This document shows positions 19,927-28,976 of a stretch of 64,000 nt of DNA, piece after piece. Made by a program: the position numbers and the translations under genes. This DNA is from Fulvimarina manganoxydans. Its GTDB lineage: Bacteria; Pseudomonadota; Alphaproteobacteria; Rhizobiales; Rhizobiaceae. The stretch covers positions 62,001-126,000 of the forward strand of contig NZ_FWXR01000007.1 of assembly GCF_900176465.1 (NCBI RefSeq), written 5' to 3'. Positions within the stretch are counted from its first letter, which is position 1. Every line of letters starts with the position of its first letter. The notes beneath the pieces were generated by a model. The model had not been told where the DNA came from, did not search any database, and saw nothing but the letters and a program-made list of their open reading frames with translations.

Positions 19927-22245
19927 ATGGACCGCAGCGAGAACACCGATCGCCCGAAGATCGAGCCCTATGACGAGCCGACCGGCGGATGGGGCTCGGT
20001 GAAATCGCTCGTCGAGAAGTCGGCCCAGGAAGGTCTCTTGGCCTCGACCGTCTGGGCGACGATGCAGCACCAGAACAAACCCGATGGCTATCAGTGCGTC
20101 TCCTGTTCCTGGGCCAAGCCTGCCGACCCTAAGCCCTTCGAATATTGCGAGAACGGCGCCAAGGCGACGATGTGGGAGATCACGCCCAAGCGGTGCGATC
20201 GGGACTTCTTCGCCAAACACCGGGTCAGCGAACTTCTTGAATGGAGCGACCATGACCTTGAGAAGCAGGGGCGGCTGACGACGCCCATGAAATACGATGG
20301 CACGCTCGATCAATATGTGCCGATCAAATGGTCCGACGCCTTTGCGGAGATCGCGGAGGAATTGAACGGCCTCGATCCGAGGTCGGTTGTCTTCTACGTC
20401 TCGGGCCGCGCCTCGCTCGAAGCCTCCCATATGTGGCAGCTCTTCACGCGCATCTACGGTTCGAACAATCTCCCCGATTCCTCGAACATGTGCCACGAAT
20501 CGACCTCGGTTGGCCTGCCGGAGTCGATCGGTTCGCCGGTCGGAACCGTGACGCTCGCCGATTTCGACACCTGCGACATGATGTTCTTCTTCGGCCACAA
20601 CACCGGCACCAATGCGCCCCGCCTGCTGCATTGGGTGCAAAAGGCCCGCCAGCGCGGCGCGCCGGTCATCACCTTCAACCCGCTTCAAGAGCGGGGGCTG
20701 ATGCGGTTCAAGAGCCCGCAAAGCCCGGTCGAGATGCTCTCGCCCGGTGAGGGCACGAAGATGTCGAGCGACTACTACCAGCTGAAGGGTGGCGGCGACA
20801 TCGCGGCCATGACCGGGATCGCCAAAGCCGTCTTCGCGCTGGACGACGAGGCCAAAGCCAAGGGCGGAAAACGTGTTCTCGACGTCGAGTTTATCGAACA
20901 GCACGGCCATGGCTTCGAAGCCTTCGAGCGCTTCGTCCGCGATGCCGATTGGGGCGAGATCGAGCGCTGCTCGGGGCTTGCCAGAACCGATCTCGAACAT
21001 GTCGGCCGGGTCTACTCCCAGGCGAGCCGGGTGATCGGCAATTATGGAATGGGCCTTACCCAGCATCGGCATGGGATCGAGAACGTCCATATGCTGTGCA
21101 ACCTTCTCCTCATGCGCGGCATGATGGGAAAGGAGGGGGCCGGCATCTCGCCGATCCGAGGTCATTCCAATGTCCAGGGCCAGCGAACGGTTGGCATCAC
21201 CGAAAAACCCGAGCTGATCCCGGTCGAGAAGTTCGAGGAGTTCTACGGCTTCACGGTTCCAAAGGAGAAAGGGCTCGATACGGTCGAGGCCTGCGAAGGC
21301 TTGCTTAAAGGCGAGGTGAAGGGCTTCGTCTGCCTCGGCGGCAATTTCTCCCGCGCGGTGCCGGATACGCGGCGCGTCGAAGAGGCGTGGCGGAAGATGC
21401 GCCTGAACGTCCAGATTTCGACTAAGCTCAACCGCAACCATCTGCTGACGGCAGAAAAGACTTACATCCTGCCCTGTCTCGGCCGACTTGAACGGCATCT
21501 GGAAAACGGGGTTGAGCAGACCGTCTCCGTCGAAGATTCAACCGCCTGCATTCATGCTTCCTTCGGAACGACCGAGCCAGCCTCGAAGGAGCTTCTCTCC
21601 GAGCCTCGGATCGTCGCCGAGCTCGCCAAGGCGACGGTGCCAGGCAAATCGACGGTTCCTTGGGACGAATGGGTGGGCGACTATTCGAAGGTTCGCGATG
21701 CGATCGAGCGCGCCTATCCGGCGGATTTCAAGGACTACAATCAGCGGATGGGGACGCCCGGAGGCTTTCACCGGGATATCGGGGCGTCGAAGCGCGAATG
21801 GCGGACCGAGACGGGCAAAGCGAACTTCCTCGTTCCAGAGGGCTTCGACGTTGATCCCGACATCGACACGAGACCGTCGGACGTCTTGAAACTCCTAACC
21901 GTCAGGTCGAACGACCAGTTCAACACGACAATCTATGGCTATGATGACCGGCTTCGCGGCGTAAAGGGCACGCGCATGGTCATCCTCATGAACGAAGAAG
22001 ACATGAAGCGGCTCGGCCTCAGCGATCAGGACCGCGTCGATCTCGAAACCTATGCCGATGATGGTGTAACGCGAAGAGTCGAGGACTACCGGGTCCACGC
22101 CTGGTCCGTCCCGAAGGGCGATTGTGCGGGCTATTATCCCGAACTCAACGAACTGATTCCGCTTTGGCACCATTCGCGAAGGGCGCATGTGCCGGCGGCC
22201 AAGTCCGTTCCGATCAAGGTGATTAAGCGGGCGGCGGCCTCTTAG
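19927..22245 (+). CDS. FdhF/YdeP family molybdopterin oxidoreductase
   Basis: A 772-residue molybdopterin-guanine-dinucleotide oxidoreductase of the YdeP branch of the formate dehydrogenase family. N-terminal cysteines C57 and C60 (CVSC) and C74 (YCENGAK) are seen, but the classical four-Cys [4Fe-4S] spacing is not complete. The SNMCHESTSVGLPESIG segment places Cys189 as the probable Mo ligand in place of selenocysteine. E. coli YdeP is linked to acid resistance; its electron donor is not settled. ATG 19927 is preceded by AAGGGAG. No NAD-binding or electron-transfer subunit gene is adjacent, so its partner is unknown. Confidence 0.88.
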   Translation: MDRSENTDRPKIEPYDEPTGGWGSVKSLVEKSAQEGLLASTVWATMQHQNKPDGYQCVSCSWAKPADPKPFEYCENGAKATMWEITPKRCDRDFFAKHRVSELLEWSDHDLEKQGRLTTPMKYDGTLDQYVPIKWSDAFAEIAEELNGLDPRSVVFYVSGRASLEASHMWQLFTRIYGSNNLPDSSNMCHESTSVGLPESIGSPVGTVTLADFDTCDMMFFFGHNTGTNAPRLLHWVQKARQRGAPVITFNPLQERGLMRFKSPQSPVEMLSPGEGTKMSSDYYQLKGGGDIAAMTGIAKAVFALDDEAKAKGGKRVLDVEFIEQHGHGFEAFERFVRDADWGEIERCSGLARTDLEHVGRVYSQASRVIGNYGMGLTQHRHGIENVHMLCNLLLMRGMMGKEGAGISPIRGHSNVQGQRTVGITEKPELIPVEKFEEFYGFTVPKEKGLDTVEACEGLLKGEVKGFVCLGGNFSRAVPDTRRVEEAWRKMRLNVQISTKLNRNHLLTAEKTYILPCLGRLERHLENGVEQTVSVEDSTACIHASFGTTEPASKELLSEPRIVAELAKATVPGKSTVPWDEWVGDYSKVRDAIERAYPADFKDYNQRMGTPGGFHRDIGASKREWRTETGKANFLVPEGFDVDPDIDTRPSDVLKLLTVRSNDQFNTTIYGYDDRLRGVKGTRMVILMNEEDMKRLGLSDQDRVDLETYADDGVTRRVEDYRVHAWSVPKGDCAGYYPELNELIPLWHHSRRAHVPAAKSVPIKVIKRAAAS

Positions 22246-22350
22246 TGGTTAGCTCTCGGCGATCGCCACATTATAAGACAGGTTTATCAAGCGGGATATA
22301 ACGAGCGCTTGGCACTCAAAGGTTTGGCGCTGACTTTCATCGAACGCGTC

Positions 22351-22374
22351 GTGCTCGGGCTCCGGCCCGAGCAC
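22351..22374. terminator. Hairpin, 10-bp stem with TCCG tetraloop
   Basis: GTGCTCGGGC / GCCCGAGCAC is a perfect stem with loop TCCG between convergent genes. It has no T-tract on either strand, so Rho-independent termination would be weak; it may protect mRNA 3' ends. Confidence 0.45.
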
Positions 22375-22415
22375 CCAGTGCACCAATGAGGCCGCTTTTT
22401 CGTCGGCGTCTCTGG

Positions 22416-22439
22416 ATTCTCGGCACGGTGGCCGAGAAT
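22416..22439. terminator. Hairpin, 9-bp stem
   Basis: ATTCTCGGC / GCCGAGAAT is a perfect stem with loop ACGGTG. It lies 146 bases downstream of the DUF1761 stop and 40 bases from the preceding hairpin, and could be the 3' end of the minus-strand transcript. Confidence 0.4.
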
Positions 22440-22584
22440 GATGAAGCGTCGAGGGGCTCGGCACTACTATCAAGTCGTCGTCTGCGTTCGAGCATCGTGT
22501 CATGAAGTGTGGACTATCGGTTCGCAAAGGTTGGTACCCTCGCATCAGCCCTTCTCCATCATCCGCAATTCCTTCGAGGCGAGA

Positions 22585-22983
22585 TCATAAAAAGACACTG
22601 AAGACGCAGGCTTGGGCGAGGAGAACCATCAACCAGTGACCGCCATCGATCAGGGGAAGGTCCCAGCCAAAGCCTTGAAAACGGGTATTGACGATGAGGG
22701 TCGTTGCGACGAATCCGGTCCAGAGCAGAACCGCGACCCATAGGGCTTCGAGAAGCGCGACAATTTCGCCATGTTGGAGGATCGAGGCGAATACGATGGC
22801 CATCACGAATTCGCAGACCAAGGTCATGACGAAGATGCCGAAATGCGGCTCGCTCATTTCCGAACCGAGCCGAGCCGCCCTGCGCCAGAAATGACCGAGC
22901 GCAACGTACCAGATCGTTCCGACCACCATCGAAGCCACCGTCGCCAACGCGACGGCGAACAGATCGACCGATCCAATCCCCAT
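22585..22983 (-). CDS. DUF1761 family membrane protein
   Basis: A 132-residue protein with four predicted transmembrane helices (about 6-25, 46-66, 76-98, 112-131). The VVGTIWYVALGHFWRRA segment after helix one is typical of DUF1761 proteins, whose function is unknown. The ATG at 22983 has an AGGGGC site 8 bases upstream. It is the last gene of a run of minus-strand genes but is separated by 81 bases from the methyltransferase. Confidence 0.85.
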   Translation of the reverse strand: MGIGSVDLFAVALATVASMVVGTIWYVALGHFWRRAARLGSEMSEPHFGIFVMTLVCEFVMAIVFASILQHGEIVALLEALWVAVLLWTGFVATTLIVNTRFQGFGWDLPLIDGGHWLMVLLAQACVFSVFL

Positions 22984-23064
22984 TGAATATGCCCCTGTGA
23001 TCCCCAGTGGCGGACAATGCGTTGCACTGCGGAAGAGGTCAATATTGGGAGAGGCCGAGCATCT

Positions 23065-23730
23065 TCAGGTTGTGGGCGCTTTCCACTGGAAGACGCCGCA
23101 TTCGCGAAGGGTTATGCCCTCGATCTCTTTGGAAACCGGCACATTGTAGCTGGTGATCTGGCGAACGGACTCACGGGGCAAATAGGAGCGGAATGGATCA
23201 CCGATCAGGATTTCTATCCCTTCTGCGGTGAGTCGATCGAACCAAGGCGCAAGGCGGTCCGCCATATTCCGGTCATAAAAGACGTCGCCGGCCAGGAGGA
23301 TGTCGGTTTCGAGCGTCCGGCCGACGATATCGTCCCCTTCGAAGGCAATGCGAACCGCATTGAGATCCGCATTCAGCTTGGACGCGCTGCGCGCCCAAGG
23401 ATCGATGTCGGCTGCTGTGACATGGGAAGCACCCGCCATCGCGGCCGCAATCGCGACGAGGCCGGAGGCCGAGGCGAAATCGGTCACAATTCGCCCCGCC
23501 ACGATGTCCGCTCGATCGAGGATGAAGCGCGCCAGGCCTTGGCCGCCGCCCCAGGGAAAGGCCCAGAAGGGCGGGGCGAGATCAAGCGCGTCGAGATCAT
23601 CCTGCGTCTTGTGCCAAAGCGCGTGGACATCCGATGCGAGATGAAGGCGCACCTCCTCGACGAAGGCAACGGGCTCGGGCGCCGTGTTATCCAGAATGAA
23701 GGCCGCACGGGCCGCATCTGTCCATCTCAT
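23065..23730 (-). CDS. Class I SAM-dependent methyltransferase, ETFB lysine methyltransferase-like
   Basis: A 221-residue methyltransferase. Motif I reads VTDFASASGLVAIAAAMAGA (about residues 87-106) followed by the acidic end of strand two (TAADIDP). PPFWAFPWGGGQGLARF before motif I is characteristic of the ETFB/METTL20 and PrmA-related protein methyltransferases. The likely substrate is a protein lysine, possibly electron-transfer flavoprotein beta, by family inference. Its start overlaps the MFS stop (ATGA), so the two genes are coupled. Confidence 0.8.
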   Translation of the reverse strand: MRWTDAARAAFILDNTAPEPVAFVEEVRLHLASDVHALWHKTQDDLDALDLAPPFWAFPWGGGQGLARFILDRADIVAGRIVTDFASASGLVAIAAAMAGASHVTAADIDPWARSASKLNADLNAVRIAFEGDDIVGRTLETDILLAGDVFYDRNMADRLAPWFDRLTAEGIEILIGDPFRSYLPRESVRQITSYNVPVSKEIEGITLRECGVFQWKAPTT

Positions 23731-25028
23731 TCCTGAACCTCGGTGAGGCGTGCGGCGATGCCGCCGGCAGCGAGGCAGAATAGCGAGAAGATGCCGAGAA
23801 CCAAGGCAGGCCCGAAGACATCGGCGAGGAAGCCGAAGGTGCCCATGGCCACGAGGACGACGCCGATCGTCGTATTGGAGACGGCCGTATAGATCGCGCG
23901 ATCCTCCGCTCGCGCCATGTCGGTCAGATGAATTTTTCGGCCCTGACGCACGCCCTGATAGGACAGCATAAGGACGAAGAAAGCAAAGGGTGCTGCGATC
24001 GGCCACCAAGAGGCGGTCGACGGCAGGCTTGCAAGAAGCGCGGCGATGGCCAGAACGAGAAATCCAGCAAGGGCTGACAGGATCAACACCTTGCGGCTCG
24101 ACCGGTCGGACAGGGTGCCCCAGACATAAGAGCCAAGGATCGCGGCAAGCGCCGAGGCGACGACGAAGGAGCCGAGCGTACCCAACGCCCGTTCGCCGTC
24201 TTCTCCCGCTGAGAGGAGGAGATAAGGCGGGGCGAGCGCCGTTGCCGTCAACAAAGCTCGGCTCGCGACGAAAAGACGGAATTCCTGATCCGCGAAGGTC
24301 GTCCGCCCGTCCTCGACCATCGCTTTCCATCCGTTTCGCGCACCGTCATTCGCCCCGGCCTCTTCGACGAGGCCGGAAAAAGTGAAGGCGGCCAGGGCAA
24401 AGAGAGCGGCCGCGACACCGAGCCCGAAAAGGAGAACGGGCGTCTCGACAGGAAGCAGGCCGAATGCGAGCGCGATGCCATAGGCGAGAACGATTGCTGC
24501 GGCAAAAGAGCCGGCAGCACCGCTGACGGCCCCTCGGCGGGTCTTGGAAACTGTCTTCCCCAAGACGTCCTTATAAGAGACCGATGCAAGCGATCGGCCG
24601 AGGGCGAAGATCGCAAGCAGCGCGACGACGGCCCAGCCGGCGCTTGCACCTGTCAGCGTCAGAAGCGCTGCGATCATGACGACGATCGCCAGCGCTTCGA
24701 TCGCGGTTCCAAAACTCCAGACCCATTTGCGCCGGGCCATGGCACGAACTCGGTGGGCCACGAGGATCTGCGGAAGGAGTGCCAAAGCCTCGCGAACCGG
24801 GACGAGAAAGCCGATCGCGGCGCTGGGTGCGCCGACCGATTGCAGGAGAAAGGGCAGAACGAGTTTGGGGTCGAGTAAGCCGTCGGCGGTTTTCGTCGCC
24901 GTCAGGCTGATGAGATGCAGCCCGGCATTCTTCGGCTGCTCGCGGCAAGCTTCATCGGGGATATCGCGACAGACTCGGTTTTCCTCGTCGCCGAAGAAAA
25001 CATCGCCAATTTGATCCACCACCGACAT
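23727..25028 (-). CDS. MFS transporter
   Basis: A 433-residue major facilitator superfamily protein with about 12 hydrophobic helices starting near residue 40. The N-terminal 35 residues are polar. Conserved segments such as PFLLQSVGAPSAAIGFLVPVREA and the GTLSDRSSRKVLILSALAGFLVL cytoplasmic loop fit the family. I choose ATG 25028, which has GGGAG 7 bases upstream, over ATG 25040. Substrate is unknown; no regulator or enzyme next to it suggests one. Confidence 0.85.
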   Translation of the reverse strand: MSVVDQIGDVFFGDEENRVCRDIPDEACREQPKNAGLHLISLTATKTADGLLDPKLVLPFLLQSVGAPSAAIGFLVPVREALALLPQILVAHRVRAMARRKWVWSFGTAIEALAIVVMIAALLTLTGASAGWAVVALLAIFALGRSLASVSYKDVLGKTVSKTRRGAVSGAAGSFAAAIVLAYGIALAFGLLPVETPVLLFGLGVAAALFALAAFTFSGLVEEAGANDGARNGWKAMVEDGRTTFADQEFRLFVASRALLTATALAPPYLLLSAGEDGERALGTLGSFVVASALAAILGSYVWGTLSDRSSRKVLILSALAGFLVLAIAALLASLPSTASWWPIAAPFAFFVLMLSYQGVRQGRKIHLTDMARAEDRAIYTAVSNTTIGVVLVAMGTFGFLADVFGPALVLGIFSLFCLAAGGIAARLTEVQE

Positions 25029-25141
25029 GAAGACTCCCACATCTCATCGAGAGGCAGGAGTCTGGAATAATTCTAAACAGCTTCAACTGCGACAATTTGG
25101 CGAGAATGGGCGCTTTGCCCATTCCCGCCGCGGCGGGGTGC

Positions 25142-25363
25142 TCAGGCCTGTTTGACCCGATCACTCTCACCTTGCAGCTGATCGATCAGCTTGCTCGCCT
25201 CCGCCTTATCGAGATCGGGATTGAATTCGTGTCCGGTCTCTTCGCAAAGCGTCTTGAGATAGGACGCCTGAGCACCGGTCATAGGCTCACCGCCCGTCGT
25301 CCAGGTGTCGGGGTCTTTTTCCGCGTTAGACGGGGCGTCGACCTTGGGTGTCGCATCGGACAT
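25142..25363 (-). CDS. DUF3072 domain protein
   Basis: A 73-residue acidic protein. It has the DUF3072 core: PDTWTTGGEPMTGAQASYLK followed by TLCEETGHEFNPDLDKAEASKLIDQL (given in parts). ATG 25363 is preceded by GGAG 8 bases upstream; earlier in-frame ATGs (25393, 25480) lack one. Function of the family is unknown; the C-terminal TKAEAS-like helix is reminiscent of SAP/HeH-type modules. Confidence 0.8.
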   Translation of the reverse strand: MSDATPKVDAPSNAEKDPDTWTTGGEPMTGAQASYLKTLCEETGHEFNPDLDKAEASKLIDQLQGESDRVKQA

Positions 25364-25521
25364 GAGATGAACTCCGAAATTGGCTTTGTTCATCAAATGT
25401 TCTGAGAGAGCAATCGTTCCCGACCGTGGTTCGAAAGGACGGGCGCCTCGATCGAAGCGCCTCGTCCTTTCAATCATCAAGGTCGTCGCCGAGCCCTTTC
25501 ACCGCTCAGCAGAAAGGCCTC

Positions 25522-27072
25522 TCAGCCGCCATCCGACCAAGTCGTGCGATACAGATCGAGCCGGCGGTCGCGGAAGTTACGAACAGAGCCCTCATAACGC
25601 GCCCAGGCGAGCGTCGCGAGATTGAGGTCGGCGACCGTCACCATCTCCACATTCTCGGAAGCCTCCGCAGCGATGCCGTCGCGGGCGAAGGGGAAGTCGC
25701 AAGGGGTGAAGATACCGGATTGGGCGTATTCGATGTCGAGATTGTCCACATTGCCGAGATTGCCCGTCATGCCCGATGTGACGACATAGCACTGGTTCTC
25801 GATCGCCCGCGCCTGACAGCAATAGCGCACTCGGAGATAGCCGTGGCGCGTATCGGTGTTGAAGGGCACGAAAAGAATCCGCGCACCCTGGTCGCAGAGC
25901 CGGCGGCCGATCTCGGGGAATTCGGAATCATAGCAGATCATGATGCCGATCGGTCCGCAGTCGGTCTCGATCACGTCGATCGGATCGCCGCCCTGGATTT
26001 GCCAATAGGTTCGCTCGTTGGGCGTCGGATGGATCTTTTCGCGCGCATGAACCGAGCCGTCGCGCAGGAAGGCATAGCCGACATTCTGAATGTCGCCGTC
26101 ATCGGTCTCTGTGGCGTGGCTGCCGCCGATGATGTTGATGTTGCGCCGGATCGCCATCTGGGTCAGCCGTTCGACGAATTCGGGCGTGTGTTCCGTCAGG
26201 CGCCGGATCGCGGCGTCGGGCTTCAGCTCTTCCGGCTCGCAGGAGAGAAGCATCAGCGTGAAGAGCTCCGGGAAGACGACGAAATCGGCGTCATATTCCG
26301 ATGAGACTTCGACGAAATATTCGACGGCCTTATAGAAGTCGTCCGGCTTTTCGATGGTTCGCGCCTGCATTTGAACGGTCGCGATTCGCACCACGTCGGG
26401 ATTGCCTCGGTTGACCGGCTGCTCCTCGCGCTGGGGATCGTAATAGGGATTGCGCCAGACCATCAGAATGCCGTAGCCGCCCGAGGCCGTGTCCGCTGGA
26501 TAGTAGTTCTTGAGGAGGCGCAGCGGCTCGAAACCAGCCTTCAGATGGAAGCTCGCGACGGGATCGCGGATCTCGCTACGCTTGACCGCCTCCAGATAGT
26601 CTTCGGGCGAGTCGAACTTCTTCGCATTACGCTTCCAGCCAGGCATGCGCCCGCCGAAGGCAATGCCTTTCAGGTGAAGGTCTTGGGCAAGACGGCGGCG
26701 AGCGTCGTAAAGGCGTTTGCCGATCCTGAGGCGCCGCTTGTCGGGATCGACGCAGACCTCCATCCCATAAAGCCAGTCACCCTTGCGGTCGTGCATGGCC
26801 GCATAGCCGCCACCGGTGACCTCGGCCCAGCTATGCTGGGCCAGCGCCTTGCGCTCCTTCAGCATCATCGTCGCGGCATAGCCGACGATCTCGCCCTCAT
26901 AGGCGACGACGAACTGGCCTTCGGGGAAGGCCGACAACTGACCGAGGATCATACCGCGCGTATAGGGCGCTTCGTCGCGAAACACCTTGGAGGAGAGCGC
27001 GATGATCGCGTCGACATCTTTCTTATCCGCGACGCGGACTTCGATCTTCGGGGGCGCGTGTTCGTCAGCCAT
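25522..27072 (-). CDS. GNAT acetyltransferase-carbon/nitrogen hydrolase fusion
   Basis: A 516-residue two-domain protein. Residues about 8-205 form a GNAT N-acetyltransferase with the VCVDPDKRRLRIGKRLYDARR acetyl-CoA loop (about 107-127, in parts). Residues about 227-510 form a nitrilase-superfamily amidohydrolase with the catalytic triad Glu269 (FPEL), Lys346 (REKIHP) and Cys380 (IMICYDSEFPE). This fused form is found across Proteobacteria and is usually annotated as bifunctional; substrates are not known. The gene stands alone between DUF3072 and the LOG gene. Confidence 0.9.
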   Translation of the reverse strand: MADEHAPPKIEVRVADKKDVDAIIALSSKVFRDEAPYTRGMILGQLSAFPEGQFVVAYEGEIVGYAATMMLKERKALAQHSWAEVTGGGYAAMHDRKGDWLYGMEVCVDPDKRRLRIGKRLYDARRRLAQDLHLKGIAFGGRMPGWKRNAKKFDSPEDYLEAVKRSEIRDPVASFHLKAGFEPLRLLKNYYPADTASGGYGILMVWRNPYYDPQREEQPVNRGNPDVVRIATVQMQARTIEKPDDFYKAVEYFVEVSSEYDADFVVFPELFTLMLLSCEPEELKPDAAIRRLTEHTPEFVERLTQMAIRRNINIIGGSHATETDDGDIQNVGYAFLRDGSVHAREKIHPTPNERTYWQIQGGDPIDVIETDCGPIGIMICYDSEFPEIGRRLCDQGARILFVPFNTDTRHGYLRVRYCCQARAIENQCYVVTSGMTGNLGNVDNLDIEYAQSGIFTPCDFPFARDGIAAEASENVEMVTVADLNLATLAWARYEGSVRNFRDRRLDLYRTTWSDGG

Positions 27073-27235
27073 GCGGGTCGTTTTGGTCCTTCATCCTGCG
27101 TCTCTTTTCCCGATGCGGGCGAGCCCTGGTGCAAGCGGGATAGTGGGATTTAGGTGGCTGACCTCTATACGCAAGGCGCGCTCGCTCCGCCTTTCGCTAC
27201 CTCGATCGGACCACCGATGCCGGCGAGAAGCGTCT

Positions 27236-27847
27236 TCATAGCCTCTCGATGATCTCTTCCCGTCCAGACCCGGCAGAGGAGAGTGTCTGGAACTGGTTTG
27301 CCAGGGCCTCGACGATGCCGTCGGTTTCGTCGATCACCAGCGGTCGCACCTGACTTGCCCGATGCAGGAAGCCTTCCTCGGCCATATGCTCGACCAACCG
27401 CGAGAAAGGCTCCCAGAATCCGTTGAGGTTGGCGATGACGATCGGCTTCTCATGTCGCCCGAGCTGGGACCAGGTCATGATCTCGACAAGCTCTTCCAGC
27501 GTCCCGATGCCGCCGGGTAGCGCGACGAAGCCATCGGACCGCTCGAACATCAGGTGCTTTCGCTCATGCATGTTCTCAGTGACGATCAACTCGTCGAGAC
27601 CTTTAAGCTCGCGTTCCGTCGCTTCCATATCGATGAGAAAGCGCGGGATGATCCCGGTGACGGCCCCGCCGGCCTCTTTGACGCCGTTCGCCACGGCACC
27701 CATGATTCCCTTGGTGCCGCCGCCATAGACTAGGCGCCAGTCCGCTTCGGCGATCGCCCGGCCAAGCGCGCGACCTTCGGCCACATATGATGGATCGCGG
27801 CCGGAGGACGAGCCGCAATAGACGCAAATGGATCGAATCGTTTTCAT
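27236..27847 (-). CDS. LOG family nucleotide 5'-monophosphate phosphoribohydrolase
   Basis: A 203-residue protein of the TIGR00730/LOG family, which releases a base from cytokinin-like or purine nucleotide monophosphates. The signature PGGIGTLEELVEIMTW is present with the catalytic Arg in MHERKHLMF just before it, and the GSSSGRDPSY N-terminal loop. ATG 27847 is chosen at the MKTIRSICVYCGS start; an in-frame ATG at 27883 has no better ribosome-binding site. In bacteria the usual function is pyrimidine/purine nucleotide turnover (PpnN/YgdH-like small form). Confidence 0.88.
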   Translation of the reverse strand: MKTIRSICVYCGSSSGRDPSYVAEGRALGRAIAEADWRLVYGGGTKGIMGAVANGVKEAGGAVTGIIPRFLIDMEATERELKGLDELIVTENMHERKHLMFERSDGFVALPGGIGTLEELVEIMTWSQLGRHEKPIVIANLNGFWEPFSRLVEHMAEEGFLHRASQVRPLVIDETDGIVEALANQFQTLSSAGSGREEIIERL

Positions 27848-28167
27848 GGGTCCGACAGTCGGATGCGGGATGAGCAAAATCAAGACTGTCGCTGATGCGC
27901 TGCAACAAGGCGGTCAGGCCCATCCGATGATCCTCTGGGCGTGCCGCCAACCAAAGGCGCTCCATTCAGGATCGTCTTCTGACATCCTCTTGATCTTTGG
28001 GCGCTTCGACCGAGTTCAGAATGGCTGCGGCGCTCCTGCAAATCGCGGATGCATTTCCGAGACAATGCGCTCAGACGGCTCGGAAAGGCGGGGAGGTCGC
28101 GGCATCATGCGCCAGGGTTTGACGATATGAAAATCGCTTCTCGGAACCGCGAAATGGATCGGCCCGC

Positions 28168-28536
28168 ATGCGAATTCTCTGGCTAACGCTCGGTTATGTC
28201 GCTCTTCTTCTCGGACTTGCCGGAGTCGTTCTGCCGCTCGTTCCGACGACGCCCTTTCTGATCCTTAGCGCCTTCGCTTTTTCGAAGGGCTCGCCGCGGC
28301 TGGAGCGCTGGCTGGTCGATCATCCGCGTTTTGGACCGCCGATCAGGGATTGGCGCGAGGAGAGGGCGCTCAGCCGGCGTGCGAAATGGCTTGCCTCCAT
28401 CGTCATGGCCGTGACGCTCGTGGGCGGCATCCTCGCCCGGCTCTCCACGACGATCCTTCTCGTGCAGGCCGTGATCTTCTGCGCCGTGGCACTGTTTTTG
28501 TGGACGCGGCCTGAGCCACTCCGTTCGGCTCGGTAA
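28168..28536 (+). CDS. DUF454 (YbaN) family membrane protein
   Basis: A 122-residue protein with three hydrophobic helices (about 3-25, 28-45, 78-115). The VVLPLVPTTPFLILSAFAFSKGSPRLERWL region (given here by its start PLVPTTPFL and end RLERWL) is diagnostic of DUF454. Function is unknown. It is divergent from the LOG gene across about 320 bases, and a shared hairpin separates it from the convergent DUF1059 gene. Confidence 0.85.
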   Translation: MRILWLTLGYVALLLGLAGVVLPLVPTTPFLILSAFAFSKGSPRLERWLVDHPRFGPPIRDWREERALSRRAKWLASIVMAVTLVGGILARLSTTILLVQAVIFCAVALFLWTRPEPLRSAR

Positions 28537-28580
28537 CGCAACCGGGCAAAGCAACGAGGGCGTTGTCTCGACAAAATGAG

Positions 28581-28610
28581 AGCGGGGCCGGACGAATGCC
28601 CGACCCCGCT
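28581..28610. terminator. Convergent terminator hairpin
   Basis: AGCGGGGCCGG / CCCGACCCCGCT pairs with one mismatch around an 8-base loop. It lies between the DUF454 stop (28536) and the DUF1059 stop (28641); on the minus strand it is followed by CTCATTTTG. Confidence 0.65.
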
Positions 28611-28640
28611 TCGAATAGGGTTCAGATCAAGGGTGATCCC

Positions 28641-28886
28641 TCAGACGACGCGCGGCGCTCCCGAGCGTGTCGAACGTTTAGCAACAACCATCGGTGTCGT
28701 CTTCGAAGGGAAGTCGGCGCGCTCGCGCACTGCGGCGCGCAATCGGTCGCGCATCAAGGGCGTCGTACGCTCAATGCCGTTTTGGCGTGCCTGCATGACC
28801 GCCCGGCGAAAGACTTCCGCCTCGGAATCCGCTTGAATCACGCGCTTGCAACCCGGAATGATACCGGTGCAGTCGAGTTCATACAT
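28641..28886 (-). CDS. DUF1059 family small protein
   Basis: An 81-residue protein. The LDCTGIIPGCKRVIQADSEAEVFRRAVMQARQ region is the DUF1059 signature: paired Cys in CTGIIPGC, acidic helix, then the repeat-breaking HARE-like stretch. Its ATG (28886) is supported by a strong GGAGG 9 bases upstream, and upstream in-frame residues have no such site. The C-terminal 30 residues are basic and family-unlike. Function is unknown; the two cysteines may bind metal or form a disulfide. Confidence 0.82.
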   Translation of the reverse strand: MYELDCTGIIPGCKRVIQADSEAEVFRRAVMQARQNGIERTTPLMRDRLRAAVRERADFPSKTTPMVVAKRSTRSGAPRVV

Positions 28887-28976
28887 GAGTTCAGTCCTCC
28901 CGATCATCGTTTTCTTATCGAAACGATAACGCGGACAGGATGCATGGCGTTCGACCAAAGTCGAATAACTTTTATG

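Larger units (their letters stand above)
22246..22584. other. Convergent intergenic region with two perfect hairpins
   Basis: No supported gene lies between the YdeP-type oxidoreductase and the DUF1761 gene. A frame at 22249-22545 on the minus strand has no recognisable product. Two perfect stem-loops are present: a 10-bp stem at 22351-22374 and a 9-bp stem at 22416-22439. Confidence 0.5.

Noticed and set aside
19837-21498. 553-residue minus-strand frame over the YdeP-type oxidoreductase
   Set aside because: The opposite strand encodes a full molybdopterin oxidoreductase with recognisable motifs; the antisense frame has none.
22249-22545. 98-residue minus-strand frame
   Set aside because: It spans both perfect hairpins and has no recognisable product.
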